A stretch of 64,000 nt of DNA from Actinacidiphila rubida. Its GTDB lineage: Bacteria; Actinomycetota; Actinomycetes; Streptomycetales; Streptomycetaceae. The notes beneath the pieces were generated by a model. It saw only the letters and a list, made by a program, of their open reading frames with translations. It did no database searches and was not told the origin of the DNA. Shown piece by piece: positions 1-12,034 of this stretch. The DNA lies in assembly GCF_900110255.1 (NCBI RefSeq), contig NZ_FODD01000008.1, forward strand, positions 124,001 through 188,000. Reading direction: 5' to 3'. Position 1 is the stretch's first letter; each line of letters begins with the position of its first letter. Made by a program: the position numbers and the translations under genes.

Positions 1-2
1 CG

Positions 3-581
3 GGTCCCGACGCCCCGACCCTGTGCCCGGGATGGCGGACCCGTGACCTGGCCGCGCACGTCGTGGTGCGCGAGCGCCGCGGCGACGCGGCGGCCGGATT
101 GGTCATCCCGCAGCTCGCGGCCCGCCTGGACCGGGTGCGCGAGGAGTACGCGGAGCGGCCCTACGAGGAGCTGATCCAGCTCATCAGGACCGGCCCGCCG
201 CGGATGTCGCCGTTCAGCCTCAAGCAGCTGGACGAGGCGTCCAACACCGTCGAGTTCTACGTGCACGCCGAGGACGTGCGGCGGGCCGCGGACGACTGGA
301 CGCCGCGGCCCATCGACCCCGTCTTCGGGGACGCCCTCTGGAGCCGTCTGGAGCGCATGGGCCGCATGCTGGGCCGCCGCTCCCCCGTCGGCCTGGTGCT
401 GCGGCGCCCCGACGGCCAGACGGTGGTGGCCCATCGCGGTTCTCCCGTCGTCACGGTCACCGGGGAGCCCGCCGAGCTGACGCTGTACGCGTTCGGCCGG
501 CAGTCCGTGGCCAAGGTCGAGGTGGCCGGCGAGGAGAGCGCGGTGACCGCGGCCCAGAACTCGCGGCTCGGCCTGACGTGA
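3..581 (+). CDS. TIGR03085-family protein, 5' end cut by the window
   Basis: The reading frame is open to the left edge, so the start codon lies outside the window. The visible N-terminal residues read GPDAPTLCPGWRTRDLAAHV, which is the conserved helix of the DinB / maleylpyruvate-isomerase-N-like fold (TIGR03085 family in actinobacteria). A downstream stretch, NTVEFYVHAEDVRRA, carries the His and Glu typical of this family. These proteins are thought to bind a divalent metal; the substrate is unknown. About 192 residues are visible. It converges on the MFS gene, with only about 24 bp between the two stop codons. The family call is from recognised motifs; the function is not established. Confidence 0.8.
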   Translation, partial: GPDAPTLCPGWRTRDLAAHVVVRERRGDAAAGLVIPQLAARLDRVREEYAERPYEELIQLIRTGPPRMSPFSLKQLDEASNTVEFYVHAEDVRRAADDWTPRPIDPVFGDALWSRLERMGRMLGRRSPVGLVLRRPDGQTVVAHRGSPVVTVTGEPAELTLYAFGRQSVAKVEVAGEESAVTAAQNSRLGLT

Positions 582-605
582 TCGGCGCCCGGCTCAGCGG
601 CCGGT

Positions 606-1910
606 TCAGCGGCCGGGCGGGCGGTCCAGTTCGGCGCGGCGCACCGTGGGCGAGGCCAGGCTCGGCACGCCGCCCAGGCACGCGACGCCGGCGCTCACCA
701 GGAACACCGGGGTCGGACCCCACGCGGCGACGGCCGCGCCGAACACCGGGTAGGCCAGGGGCGCGAGGCCGAAACCGGTGAGGCTCATCACGGCGGAGAC
801 CCGGCCGAGGTAGGCCGGGTGCACGGCGGACTGGATGAGCGCGATGGTCAGCCCGCCGCAGACCCCGCCGACCAGGCCGGCGAACAGGGTCACGGCGGCC
901 GCCACGGTGGGCGATCCGGCGAGCGCGGCCAGGCCCAGCGCGGAGGAGCTGACGAAGAGCGTGCCGATCGAGACGGCGCCGGCCCGCGGCAGCCAGCCGC
1001 GCACCGTGAGCAGCAGCGCGCCGCCCGCGGAGCCGACGCCGAACGCGGCGATGATCCAGCCGTAGCCGGTCGAGCCCCAGCCGCGCTCCTGGCACAGCAG
1101 CACCATGCCGACGTTCAGGGGCCCGGCCAGGCCGAGTTCGCACAGCGCGCCGGACACCACCAGCGGCCCGGCCAGCCGGTTGCTCCGCAGGTGGCGCAGC
1201 CCGTCCCGCAGTTCCTGCCAGGCCGTGGCGGACCGGGGCCCGGCTCCCGCGCCGCCGTCCCGCGCGCCGTCCACCGCGCCGTCCGCGGCGTCCGGGCGGG
1301 GCAGCGCGCCGATGCGGGTGGTGACCAGCAGCGGCACCGACGCGGCGAAGAGCACGCCGGCGGTGGCGAACGCCGCGGAGGGTCCGCCCAGGCCCATCGC
1401 CAGCCCGCCGGCCGGTGGTCCGGCGATGTTCCCGAACCGCATGGCCAGGGCCCGCAGGCCCTGCAGGCGCATCATCTGGTCGGGTCCGGCGAGCCGCGGC
1501 GGCAGGGCGCCCACCGCGGGCAGGAACAGCGCGTCGACGACGCCGAAGGCGAGGGCCACGGCGATCAGCAGCCACAGCCCGGGCGAGGACAGGGCGAGGG
1601 TGGCGGCCGCGGCGAGGATGAGCACGCAGCGCACGGCGTCGCTGCCGATCACCACCCGGCGCGGACCGAAGCGGTCGGCGATCACGCCGCCGCCGAGCAT
1701 CAGCGCGGCGCGCGGCACCGAGCCGGCCGCCATCACCATGCCGACCTCGGCGGGCGGCAGGGACTTGGCGGCGGCGAAGCCGAGCGCGAGGAAGTAGACG
1801 CCGTCGCCGAGCGTCGAGGCGGTGTAAGCGGCCAGCCAGCGCAGCACGTTGGCGTCGCGGTGGGCGGGCCGGGCCGCACGGGTCGCGGTCGCGGTGGTCG
1901 TGGTGGTCAA
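606..1910 (-). CDS. MFS transporter, probable drug exporter
   Basis: An integral membrane protein of about 434 residues with roughly twelve hydrophobic segments and a central hydrophilic, Ala/Asp/Gly-rich loop near residues 190-220. It has the general look of the major facilitator superfamily (MFS_1 / enterobactin-exporter-like actinobacterial group). I chose the TTG at 1910 because GGAGGG sits about 7 nt upstream. The upstream in-frame TTG at 1928 has no such site. The gene lies 111 bp downstream of an ArsR-like regulator on the same strand, the usual arrangement for a regulator and its efflux pump. The substrate cannot be told from sequence. Confidence 0.85.
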   Translation of the reverse strand: MTTTTTATATRAARPAHRDANVLRWLAAYTASTLGDGVYFLALGFAAAKSLPPAEVGMVMAAGSVPRAALMLGGGVIADRFGPRRVVIGSDAVRCVLILAAAATLALSSPGLWLLIAVALAFGVVDALFLPAVGALPPRLAGPDQMMRLQGLRALAMRFGNIAGPPAGGLAMGLGGPSAAFATAGVLFAASVPLLVTTRIGALPRPDAADGAVDGARDGGAGAGPRSATAWQELRDGLRHLRSNRLAGPLVVSGALCELGLAGPLNVGMVLLCQERGWGSTGYGWIIAAFGVGSAGGALLLTVRGWLPRAGAVSIGTLFVSSSALGLAALAGSPTVAAAVTLFAGLVGGVCGGLTIALIQSAVHPAYLGRVSAVMSLTGFGLAPLAYPVFGAAVAAWGPTPVFLVSAGVACLGGVPSLASPTVRRAELDRPPGR

Positions 1911-2021
1911 CGCGTAACCCTCCAGCAAGGGAGCGGACGTACGGACGGCCCCACGGGCACGCGGGCGAACGCCTGCGCACGGACGGGTGCGCGGGCGAAC
2001 GGGCGGGCGGCGCCGGGGAGT

Positions 2022-2624
2022 TCAGGAGCGGGTCGGGAACCCGTACATCTGCACCGCGACGTGCTCGCGCCCCTCGGTGTCGCCGGCCGCCTCCGCGGCC
2101 CGCCCGACGTCGGTCCACCGCTGCATGAACGCGCCCAGCTCGTCGGCCATCTGCTGGAGTTCGGCGGCGGTGAGCAGCGGCACGAACTCCGAGGAGAAGG
2201 CCGCCTCGGTCCACTCCCGGGACCAGGCCACCTGCTCGTCGAGGTAGCGGGCGTAGCGCTCGGTGCGGGTGCCGAGGAGTTGCCGGTTGATCTGGCCGAT
2301 GACCGCGACACCCTCTGGCCGGTCGGCGAAGTCCGCGTCGTGGAAGGTGAATCCGCGGTGCGAGGACAGCCTCCACCAGCGTTCGCGCCCATCGTCGTCG
2401 TGGCCCTCGGCCTCGACGATGAAGCCGTGTGCGGCCATCTTCCGCAGGTGGTAACTGACCAGCGAGACGGCCTCGTCGACCTGGTCGGCCAGGTGCGAGG
2501 CGGTGGCCTCGCGGGCGGTGTGGAGCGCGTAGTAGAGGCGGATCCGCAGCGGGTGGGTGAAGACCTTCAGCGCGTCGACGTCGGTGATGCGCTGCGGCCC
2601 GGAGGCGGCCTGCTTGTCGTCCAT
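2022..2624 (-). CDS. ArsR-like winged-helix transcriptional regulator
   Basis: A protein of 200 residues. The N-terminal 80 residues form a winged helix-turn-helix: VFTHPLRIRLYYALH is the first helix, ATASHLADQV-DEAVSLVSYHLRKM the HTH, and the wing follows. No ArsR metal-binding cysteine box is visible, so a small organic ligand or stress signal is more likely than a metal. The C-terminal half is helical and resembles the ligand/dimer region of the HTH_20 type found beside MFS genes. It is divergent from the methyltransferase gene, and a perfect inverted repeat lies just upstream at 2644-2681. It probably represses itself and the downstream exporter. Confidence 0.85.
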   Translation of the reverse strand: MDDKQAASGPQRITDVDALKVFTHPLRIRLYYALHTAREATASHLADQVDEAVSLVSYHLRKMAAHGFIVEAEGHDDDGRERWWRLSSHRGFTFHDADFADRPEGVAVIGQINRQLLGTRTERYARYLDEQVAWSREWTEAAFSSEFVPLLTAAELQQMADELGAFMQRWTDVGRAAEAAGDTEGREHVAVQMYGFPTRS

Positions 2625-2643
2625 GCCATCAGACTAGATACGC

Positions 2644-2681
2644 AAGAAAAGTTGCGCAATATAATGTGCGCAACTTTTCTT
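2644..2681. promoter_or_regulatory. Operator: perfect 15-bp inverted repeat with an embedded -10
   Basis: The left arm AAGAAAAGTTGCGCA (2644-2658) and right arm (2667-2681) are exact reverse complements separated by 8 nt. The spacer holds TATAAT at 2660-2665. The arms contain TTGCGCA, and a further CGCAA lies at 2641-2645. The AT-rich island is striking in this genome and sits 20 bp upstream of the ArsR-like gene. It is the likely binding site of that regulator. Binding is inferred. Confidence 0.8.
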
Positions 2682-2731
2682 TCGTACAGGAAGGGCCTCG
2701 CGGCCACCGCCGGCCCGGCAGTATGGCCGGC

Positions 2732-3349
2732 ATGTCCCTCGACGGCACCCGAGCCCACCTCCGCGGCACGGGCGACCTGCCGCCCCTGGTCGAGCAGGCC
2801 GCGCGGACCGCCTGGCGGATGGGTTTCCGGTACTCCTGCCGGCCCGAACACGGGCGGCTGCTGCGGGCCCTGGCGGGCGGTGCGCGGCACATCGGCGAGA
2901 CCGGTACCGGCTGCGGCGTGGGCCTGGCGTGGCTGGTGTCCGGCATGCCGCCGGGGGCACGGGCGGTGAGCGTGGAGCGCGACCAGGGCCGCGCGGCAGC
3001 CGCCGCCGCGCTCTTCGCCGGGCTCGCTCCGGCGGTCGCCGTGGAGTGCGCGGACTGGACCGCGATCGCCGAGCACGGGCCGTTCGACCTGCTGGTGCTC
3101 GACGGCGGCGGGCAGGGCAAGGGCGGGCCGGACGATCCGCCGGCCGACCCGCTGGCGCTGCTGCGGCCGGGCGGCGTCGTGGTGATCGACGACTTCACGC
3201 CGTCGCGCGGCGGCCCGCCGGTCCACGCGGGCCGGCCCGACGAGGCGCGGCTGCACTGGCTCGACCACCCCGCGCTGCACACCGTGGAGGTGCCGCTCGC
3301 CCCGGACCTGGCCGTGCTCATCGGCGCCCGCCGGGCGCGGGTCGGCTGA
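2732..3349 (+). CDS. Class I SAM-dependent O-methyltransferase-like protein
   Basis: About 205 residues with a Rossmann fold. Motif I is GETGTGCGVGLAWL, followed by an acidic end of strand 2 (SVERD), the strand-4 motif FDLLVLDGGG, and GGVVVIDDFTPS. This resembles the CaOMT/Methyltransf_24 type. I chose the ATG at 2732 because the -10-like CAGTAT (2719-2724) lies 7 nt before it, fitting a leaderless transcript. An ATG at 2723 and a GTG at 2666 are in frame but less well supported. The gene is divergent from the ArsR-like regulator and may share its operator. The substrate is unknown. Confidence 0.75.
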   Translation: MSLDGTRAHLRGTGDLPPLVEQAARTAWRMGFRYSCRPEHGRLLRALAGGARHIGETGTGCGVGLAWLVSGMPPGARAVSVERDQGRAAAAAALFAGLAPAVAVECADWTAIAEHGPFDLLVLDGGGQGKGGPDDPPADPLALLRPGGVVVIDDFTPSRGGPPVHAGRPDEARLHWLDHPALHTVEVPLAPDLAVLIGARRARVG

Positions 3350-3382
3350 ACGGCCCTGGTCCGGGCGGGGGTTGGGACCGGG

Positions 3383-4138
3383 TCAGCGCACCGGGTGCCC
3401 GGCCTCACGCAGCGCGGACTTGACGGCGCCGATCCGCAGATCGCCGAAGTGGAAGACGGACGCGGCGAGGACCGCGTCCGCGCCCGCGGCGACGGCCGGC
3501 GGGAAGTGGCCGAGCGCGCCCGCGCCGCCCGAGGCGATCACCGGCACCGTCACGTGCTTGCGCACCGCCGCGATCATCTCGGTGTCGTAGCCGTCCTTCG
3601 TGCCGTCCGCGTCCATGGAGTTGAGCAGGATCTCGCCGGCGCCCAGCTCGGCCGCCTCGTGCGCCCACTCCACCGCGTCGATGCCGGTGCCGCGGCGGCC
3701 GCCGTGCGTGGTGACCTCGAAGCCGCCGGAGGGCGTGCGGCGCGCGTCCACCGACAGCACCAGCACCTGCCGCCCGAAGCGCTCGGCGATCTCCCGGATC
3801 AGCTCGGGGCGCGCGATCGCCGCGGTGTTCACGCCGACCTTGTCGGCGCCGGCCCGCAGCAGCTTGTCGACGTCCTCCGCGCTGCGCACCCCGCCGCCGA
3901 CGGTCAGCGGGATGAAGACCTGCTCGGCGGTGCGGCGCACCACGTCGTAGGTCGTCTCCCGGTCACCGGAGGACGCGGTGATGTCCAGGAACGTCAACTC
4001 GTCGGCGCCCTCGGCGTCGTAGAGCCGGGCCATCTCGACCGGGTCCCCCGCGTCGCGCAGGTTCTGGAAGTTGACGCCCTTGACGACCCGTCCGGCGTCC
4101 ACGTCCAGGCAGGGGATGACTCGGACCGCGAGGGTCAT
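3383..4138 (-). CDS. hisF: Imidazole glycerol phosphate synthase subunit HisF
   Basis: A TIM-barrel cyclase of 251 residues, the usual length. With HisH it converts PRFAR and glutamine-derived ammonia to imidazole glycerol phosphate and AICAR in the cytoplasm. The first catalytic Asp is in [14 protein letters not shown] and the second in LSVDARR. The phosphate-binding loops GGGVRS and [11 protein letters not shown] are visible. It is the last gene of the his operon here. Its ATG overlaps the stop of the RidA gene by 4 bp (ATGA), indicating translational coupling. Confidence 0.97.
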   Translation of the reverse strand: MTLAVRVIPCLDVDAGRVVKGVNFQNLRDAGDPVEMARLYDAEGADELTFLDITASSGDRETTYDVVRRTAEQVFIPLTVGGGVRSAEDVDKLLRAGADKVGVNTAAIARPELIREIAERFGRQVLVLSVDARRTPSGGFEVTTHGGRRGTGIDAVEWAHEAAELGAGEILLNSMDADGTKDGYDTEMIAAVRKHVTVPVIASGGAGALGHFPPAVAAGADAVLAASVFHFGDLRIGAVKSALREAGHPVR

Positions 4139-4566
4139 GCGGGATCTCCTCGGAATTCTTCTCGGTACGCGGCTCGATAGGCCTCGAGCTCCACCTCGAC
4201 CAGCACGCGGGAGTCGGTGAACCCGGCCACCACGACCATCGTCGTGGCGGGGCGGATCGCGGCGAACAACTCGCGGTGCGCCCGGCCGACCTCCTCGACG
4301 TCCCGGGTGTGGCTGAGGTACATGCGGGTGCGCACCACGCTCTCCGCGTCGAGCCCGAAGGGCTCCAGCGCGGCCAGCGCGTTGCGGAAGGCGAGCAGGG
4401 TCTGCTCGTAGGGGCTGCCCTCGGCCCGCACCAGCCCGCTGGAGACGGGCATGGTGCCGGAGACCAGCACCAGGTCCCCCGCCGCCACGGCACGCGCGAA
4501 TCCGAGGGTGTCCTCCCACGGGCTGTCCGACTGCGTGCGCCGCACCGCGGCGGGGGTCTCGGTCAT
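4135..4566 (-). CDS. RidA (YjgF/YER057c/UK114) family protein inside the his operon
   Basis: A protein of 143 residues. The family core is seen in [12 protein letters not shown], the pattern of one amidohydrolase-like inner strand, and in the C-terminal [14 protein letters not shown]. RidA proteins hydrolyse reactive enamines and imines formed by PLP enzymes. The Arg that binds substrate carboxylate in canonical RidA is not clearly in place here (the strand reads [12 protein letters not shown]), so it may be a non-canonical subgroup. It overlaps priA upstream and hisF downstream by 4 bp each. It is therefore made with histidine enzymes and may protect against, or process, an unstable pathway intermediate; that role is inferred. 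Confidence 0.85.
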   Translation of the reverse strand: MTETPAAVRRTQSDSPWEDTLGFARAVAAGDLVLVSGTMPVSSGLVRAEGSPYEQTLLAFRNALAALEPFGLDAESVVRTRMYLSHTRDVEEVGRAHRELFAAIRPATTMVVVAGFTDSRVLVEVELEAYRAAYREEFRGDPA

Positions 4567-5288
4567 CGTGTCACTGCCTCCAGGGCTTCTTCGAGCGTGA
4601 ACGCCTTCGCATAGAGCGCCTTTCCGACAATGGCGCCCTCCACACCCAGCGGGACCAACGTCGCGAGGGCGCGCAGGTCGTCGAGGCTGGAGACACCGCC
4701 GGAGGCGACGACCGGGCGGTCGGTGGCGGCGCACACGCCGCGCAGCAGTTCGAGGTTGGGGCCCTGCAGGGTGCCGTCCTTGGCGATGTCGGTCACCACG
4801 TAGCGGGCGCAGCCCTCGGAGTCGAGCCGGGCGAGCGTCTCGTAGAGGTCGCCGCCGTCGCGCGTCCAGCCGCGGCCGCGGAGCGTGGTGCCGCGCACGT
4901 CGAGGCCCACCGCGATGCGGTCGCCGTACTCGGCGATGACCTTCGCGACCCACTCCGGGGTCTCCAGCGCGGCGGTGCCGAGGTTGACGCGGGTGCAGCC
5001 GGTGGCGAGGGCCGCGGCGAGCGTGTCGTCGTCGCGGATGCCGCCGGACAGCTCGACCTTGATGTCCATGCTGCGGGCGACCTCCCCGATCAGCTCCCGG
5101 TTGTCCCCGGTGCCGAAGGCCGCGTCGAGGTCGACCAGGTGCAGCCACTCCGCGCCCGCCTGCTGCCAGGCCAGCGCGGCCGCCAGCGGCTCGCCGTACG
5201 ACGTCTCGGAGCCGGACTCGCCGTGCACCAGGCGGACGGCCTGGCCGTCGCGGACGTCGACGGCGGGGAGGAGTTCGAGCGTGCTCAT
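4563..5288 (-). CDS. priA: Bifunctional HisA/TrpF isomerase PriA
   Basis: A (beta-alpha)8 barrel of 241 residues. In actinobacteria this enzyme isomerises both ProFAR (histidine pathway) and PRA (tryptophan pathway), because a separate trpF is usually missing. Catalytic Asp residues are seen in [15 protein letters not shown] and in [14 protein letters not shown]. The phosphate-binding loops ELSGGIRDD and VASGGVSS are present. The dual-function call rests on the lineage and family knowledge; the window cannot show whether trpF exists elsewhere. It is coupled to the RidA gene by a 4-bp overlap. A 108-bp gap separates it from hisH. Confidence 0.95.
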   Translation of the reverse strand: MSTLELLPAVDVRDGQAVRLVHGESGSETSYGEPLAAALAWQQAGAEWLHLVDLDAAFGTGDNRELIGEVARSMDIKVELSGGIRDDDTLAAALATGCTRVNLGTAALETPEWVAKVIAEYGDRIAVGLDVRGTTLRGRGWTRDGGDLYETLARLDSEGCARYVVTDIAKDGTLQGPNLELLRGVCAATDRPVVASGGVSSLDDLRALATLVPLGVEGAIVGKALYAKAFTLEEALEAVTR

Positions 5289-5396
5289 CGGAATGCGGTC
5301 CTCAGGTGATGGGCGGGCGGGGGCGTCGGGGACGTGGCGTCGGGGGTGCCGGCACGAGGAGCGGGCGGCTCGGGACGGCGGGGTCCCGGCAACGGT

Positions 5397-6068
5397 CTAC
5401 AGCGTGCCGAGCCAGTTGGACAGCAGCTGCGCGCCGGCGTCCCCGGATTTCTCCGGATGGAACTGGGTGGCCCACAGCGGGCCGTTCTCGACCGCGGCCA
5501 CGAAGGGCTCGCCGTGGGTGGTCCAGGCGACCTTGGGGGCGCGGATGGCGGCGTTGTGCGTCTCCAGGTCCCAGTCGCGCACCGCGTAGGAGTGCACGAA
5601 GTAGAACCGCGCGTCGTCGTCCAGGCCGGCGAACTGGGTGGAGTCCGCAGGGGCCTTGACGGTGTTCCAGCCCATGTGCGGGACGACGGGCGCGCGCAGC
5701 GGCTCCACCGTGCCGGGCCACTCGTCCAGGCCGTCGGTCTCCACGCCGTGCTCGATGCCGCGGGCGAACAGGATCTGCATGCCGACGCAGATGCCCATCA
5801 CCGGACGGCCACCGGACAGCCGGCGGCCGATGATCCAGTCGCCGCGGACGCCCCTGAGCCCGGCCATGCAGGCCTCGAACGCGCCGACGCCCGGCACCAG
5901 CAGCCCGTCGGCGGCCATCGCCTTGTCGTAGTCGGCGGTGATCTCCACGTCCGCGCCGACGCGGGCCAGCGCGCGCTCGGCGGAGCGCACGTTGCCGAAC
6001 CCGTAGTCGAGCACGACCACGCGCTTGGTGGTCGGGGCGGTGCCGCCGCTCGCGGTGCTCTGCGTCAT
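5397..6068 (-). CDS. hisH: Imidazole glycerol phosphate synthase, glutaminase subunit HisH
   Basis: A class I glutamine amidotransferase of 223 residues. The nucleophile Cys lies in [10 protein letters not shown]. The His-Glu pair is in [10 protein letters not shown], and [10 protein letters not shown] is the N-terminal signature. It supplies ammonia to HisF. The N-terminal 15 residues (Ser/Thr/Ala-rich) are an extension before the family core. It lies 10 bp downstream of the small membrane protein gene in the his operon. Confidence 0.97.
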   Translation of the reverse strand: MTQSTASGGTAPTTKRVVVLDYGFGNVRSAERALARVGADVEITADYDKAMAADGLLVPGVGAFEACMAGLRGVRGDWIIGRRLSGGRPVMGICVGMQILFARGIEHGVETDGLDEWPGTVEPLRAPVVPHMGWNTVKAPADSTQFAGLDDDARFYFVHSYAVRDWDLETHNAAIRAPKVAWTTHGEPFVAAVENGPLWATQFHPEKSGDAGAQLLSNWLGTL

Positions 6069-6078
6069 GCCGTTCCCC

Positions 6079-6231
6079 TCACAGCTGGAGCAGCCCGGCC
6101 GCCAGCGACATCACGGAGCCGATGGCCAGGATCGCGATGAGGCTCCTGGACTGCTTCTGCTTCCAGAAGGAGTAGACCCCACCGGCCAGGAACAGGCCGA
6201 GCAGGATGAAGAGTGAGGATCCCTTGTTCAC
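6079..6231 (-). CDS. Small membrane protein between hisB and hisH
   Basis: A 50-residue protein starting with GTG at 6231, two nt after the hisB stop. Two hydrophobic segments ([17 protein letters not shown] and [18 protein letters not shown]) flank a short basic turn, WKQKQSRS, so it is probably a two-helix inner membrane hairpin. It is hidden inside a longer open frame that runs into hisB, and I rejected that longer form because it would overlap hisB extensively. From memory, a similar small gene sits at this place in other Streptomyces his operons. The function is unknown. Confidence 0.75.
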   Translation of the reverse strand: MNKGSSLFILLGLFLAGGVYSFWKQKQSRSLIAILAIGSVMSLAAGLLQL

Positions 6232-6233
6232 GG

Positions 6234-9339
<3,106 letters not shown>

Positions 9340-9346
9340 GCTGCCA

Positions 9347-9352
9347 AGTGTA
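9347..9352 (-). promoter_or_regulatory. Predicted -10 of the his operon (leaderless)
   Basis: On the minus strand TACACT is followed by 7 nt (TGGCAGC) and then the hisD GTG. This places the transcription start at or next to the start codon. No convincing -35 or his leader peptide/attenuator is visible upstream. Confidence 0.6.
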
Positions 9353-9525
9353 GAGACCCGGGCATGCGGGACGGTCCGAGGTTCCACTCCGTGATACGTG
9401 CCGCGGACGCCGCGTGGCCGCCACGCGCTAGCGTGGGCGCGGCGATCACCCGGTGGGCGCGCGGGCGGCCGGGCCGGCCGGGCGACGGGGATCACACGTG
9501 CGACGGGCACGACGGGGAGGGCGGG

Positions 9526-11157
9526 ATGACCGAGCGGGACGCGGGCACGGGGCTCGACGGGCGGGGCGCACCGGGCGACGCCGCCCCGCCGGGCGGCTGG
9601 ACGGCGCCCGAGATCCGGATGTGGCGGGCGTTCCGCGCCGGTGAGACGTGCGACCTGCACCCGCAGGGCCGCCGCACCGTGCCGCGCCCGCTGGACCCCG
9701 AGGCCGCGTCGGCCCCGGAGTGGGGGCCGGAGCGCACGGTGCGGGCGCAGGCCGTCGCGGAGCTGCTGCTGAATCCTCCCGCGTCGCTGCCCGGGCGCGT
9801 CGCGGCGCTGAAGCTGTCCGGGGTGCGGATCAGCGGCCGGCTGATGCTGTCCGGCGGCACCATCACCCCCTACGTGCAGATGGACGACTGCCGCTTCGAC
9901 GACCAGCTGATGCTGCAGGAGTGCCGGGCCGGGAGCATGCGGCTGGTGCGCTGCGTGATACCCCGCCTGGAGGCGGCCCGCCTCCAGGTCAGCGGCGACC
10001 TCCACCTCCCGCAGTGCTACGTCCCCGGCGGGATCCGGATGACGGACGCGCAGATCGGCACCGACTTACTCCTCAACCAGATGACGGTGCGCCGCGACCG
10101 GCACAGCCGGGCCATCGCCGCCGACGGGCTGGTGGTGGGCCAGGACGTCGATGCCGAACTCGTCGACGTCATCGGCGAGTTCAGCCTGCGCAGCGCCAGG
10201 ATCGGCGGCCGGCTGAGCCTGCGCGGCGCCCTGCTGCGCAACCCCTACGACCGCTACGCCCTCAACGCGGCCCGGGTGCAGGTCGAGCACACCCTGTATC
10301 TCAGCGCCGGCTGGGACACGCCGGCCGGCGTCGCCGGCGACACCCCGCCGCCGACCGGCGCCCGCACCCGGGACTTCGTGTGCGAGGGCGGGCTGCGGCT
10401 GGACGACGGGCGGTTCGGCAACGCGGTGGTCATCGCCCGCGCCCGCTTCACCCTGGAGGGCGAGCAGCAGCTCTCGCTGCGCCGCATCCAGACCCCCGAG
10501 CTGCGGTTCACCCCGGGCCGCCCGCCGACCGGCGGCCTGGTGTCGCTGGCCGGCGCGCGGGTCGGCAAGCTCGCCGACACGCCGGACAGCTGGCCGGATG
10601 CGGGCCTGCTGTCGCTGCGCGGCTTCCAGTACGACAGCCTCACCCCGCCGGAGGACTTCCCGCTGCGCGCCAGGATCGCGTGGCTGCACGCGGCCACCCC
10701 GGAGTTCAAGCCGGAGCCGTACGAGCGGCTGGCCGCCGCCCTGCGGGCCAGCGGCGAGGACGCGGAGGCCCGCGAGGTGCAGCTGGCGCGGCAGCGGCGG
10801 CGCCGCGAGTCGCTGACGGTGGCCGGACGGGCCTGGGGCTGGCTGCAGGACGTCACCGTCGGGTACGGCTACCGGCCGGGCCGGGCGGCCGTGTGGATGG
10901 CGGTGCTGTGGGCGGTCGGCGCGGTGTACTTCGCCGCGCACCGCCAGCCGGCGCCGGCCGACAGCGGCTACGTCCCGCACTGGAGCCCGGCCCTGTACGC
11001 GCTCGACCTGCTGCTGCCGGTCATCGACCTCGGGCAGGACAACGCGTGGCGCGAGGTGGGCGTGAGCCAGTGGGTGGCGTCGGCACTGACCCTGCTCGGA
11101 TGGATGCTGGCGACCACGGTCGCGGCGGGCGCCTCGCGCCTGCTGCGGCGGGGGTGA
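9526..11157 (+). CDS. Pentapeptide-like repeat protein with C-terminal membrane anchor
   Basis: A protein of 543 residues starting at ATG 9526 behind GGGGAGGG. Residues from about 80 to 350 repeat a five-residue rhythm ([36 protein letters not shown]), as in right-handed beta-helix pentapeptide proteins but looser. Near the C terminus come a basic segment ([11 protein letters not shown]), a [23 protein letters not shown] membrane segment, and a second helix near the end. Similar Streptomyces proteins are often labelled 'oxidoreductase', but I see no nucleotide- or flavin-binding motif. It may be a membrane-tethered scaffold; the function is unknown. Confidence 0.75.
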   Translation: MTERDAGTGLDGRGAPGDAAPPGGWTAPEIRMWRAFRAGETCDLHPQGRRTVPRPLDPEAASAPEWGPERTVRAQAVAELLLNPPASLPGRVAALKLSGVRISGRLMLSGGTITPYVQMDDCRFDDQLMLQECRAGSMRLVRCVIPRLEAARLQVSGDLHLPQCYVPGGIRMTDAQIGTDLLLNQMTVRRDRHSRAIAADGLVVGQDVDAELVDVIGEFSLRSARIGGRLSLRGALLRNPYDRYALNAARVQVEHTLYLSAGWDTPAGVAGDTPPPTGARTRDFVCEGGLRLDDGRFGNAVVIARARFTLEGEQQLSLRRIQTPELRFTPGRPPTGGLVSLAGARVGKLADTPDSWPDAGLLSLRGFQYDSLTPPEDFPLRARIAWLHAATPEFKPEPYERLAAALRASGEDAEAREVQLARQRRRRESLTVAGRAWGWLQDVTVGYGYRPGRAAVWMAVLWAVGAVYFAAHRQPAPADSGYVPHWSPALYALDLLLPVIDLGQDNAWREVGVSQWVASALTLLGWMLATTVAAGASRLLRRG

Positions 11158-11284
11158 CGCCGCGAGCCGGATGCGGCGGGGGGTGCGGAGCGTCACCGGC
11201 CGTCCGGCGCGTACGGGCCCCCTCGTCCGGACCGACCTGGGGCGCAGTGCGCACAGCGGGTGACGAACGGGGGCACGCTGCCCG

Positions 11285-11290
11285 TACCCT
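11285..11290 (+). promoter_or_regulatory. Predicted -10 for the Lon-domain gene (leaderless)
   Basis: TACCCT is followed by 8 nt and then GTG at 11299. This supports a leaderless transcript and fixes the start codon. Confidence 0.5.
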
Positions 11291-11298
11291 GGCTCACT

Positions 11299-12015
11299 GT
11301 GACCGATCGCCTTCCGCTCTTCCCGCTCAGCTCGGCGCTCTTCCCCGGCCTGGTGCTGCCGCTGAACGTCTTCGAGGAGCGGTACCGCGCCCTCGTCGGT
11401 GATCTGACGGCGCTGCCGGAGGACGCCCCGCGCCGGTTCGGCGTGGTGGCCATCAAGCGCGGCCAGGAGATCTCGCCGACCGGCCAGGACGGCCTGGACG
11501 CCGGCCCGCTCGCCGGCCTCGGCGACGATCCGATGGAGGCCCTCTACGGCTACGGCTGCGTCGCGGACGCGGCCGGCATCGCCGAGCGGGACGGTGGCGG
11601 CTACGAGCTGGTGGCGACCGGCATCCAGCGGTTCCGGCTGGTGTCGGTCGACGCGTCGGGGCCCTATCTGACGGCCGAGGTCGAGGACGTGCCGGACGAG
11701 GCGGGCCAGGGCGCGGGCGCGCTGGTGACCGAGGTCGTGCGGACCTTCACCGCCTACCAGAAGCGGCTGGCCGGGGCGCGGGAGCGGTCGCTGTCCGGCC
11801 AGGAGTTCCCCGACGACCCGACGGTGCTGTCGTACCTCGTGGCGGCCGCGGTGATCGCCGGCACCGACCAGAAGCAGCAGCTGCTGGAGGCGACGGACGC
11901 GGCGGCCCGGCTCACCGCGGAGCTGCGGCTGCTGCGGCGCGAGACCTCGATCATGGACAAGCTGCCGTCGCTGCCGGCGGTGGACCTCACCCAGCAGCCG
12001 ATCTGCGCGAACTGA
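11299..12015 (+). CDS. Lon-protease substrate-binding (LAN) domain protein
   Basis: A protein of 238 residues that is a stand-alone Lon N-terminal domain (PF02190). The start is typical: RLPLFPLSSALFPGLVLPLNVFEERYRALV. GVVAIKRGQE follows, then the helical C-terminal half. There is no ATPase or protease domain, so it is not Lon itself. Such proteins may act as substrate adaptors, but their role is unproven. The GTG at 11299 fits a leaderless promoter. An upstream GTG at 11260 is in frame but lies before the -10 box. Confidence 0.85.
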   Translation: MTDRLPLFPLSSALFPGLVLPLNVFEERYRALVGDLTALPEDAPRRFGVVAIKRGQEISPTGQDGLDAGPLAGLGDDPMEALYGYGCVADAAGIAERDGGGYELVATGIQRFRLVSVDASGPYLTAEVEDVPDEAGQGAGALVTEVVRTFTAYQKRLAGARERSLSGQEFPDDPTVLSYLVAAAVIAGTDQKQQLLEATDAAARLTAELRLLRRETSIMDKLPSLPAVDLTQQPICAN

Positions 12016-12034
12016 AGGACGGGGCGCCGCGAGC

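Noticed and set aside
819..2969. A 716-codon open frame across the MFS and regulator genes
   Set aside because: It is antisense to two clear genes and has no recognisable domain.
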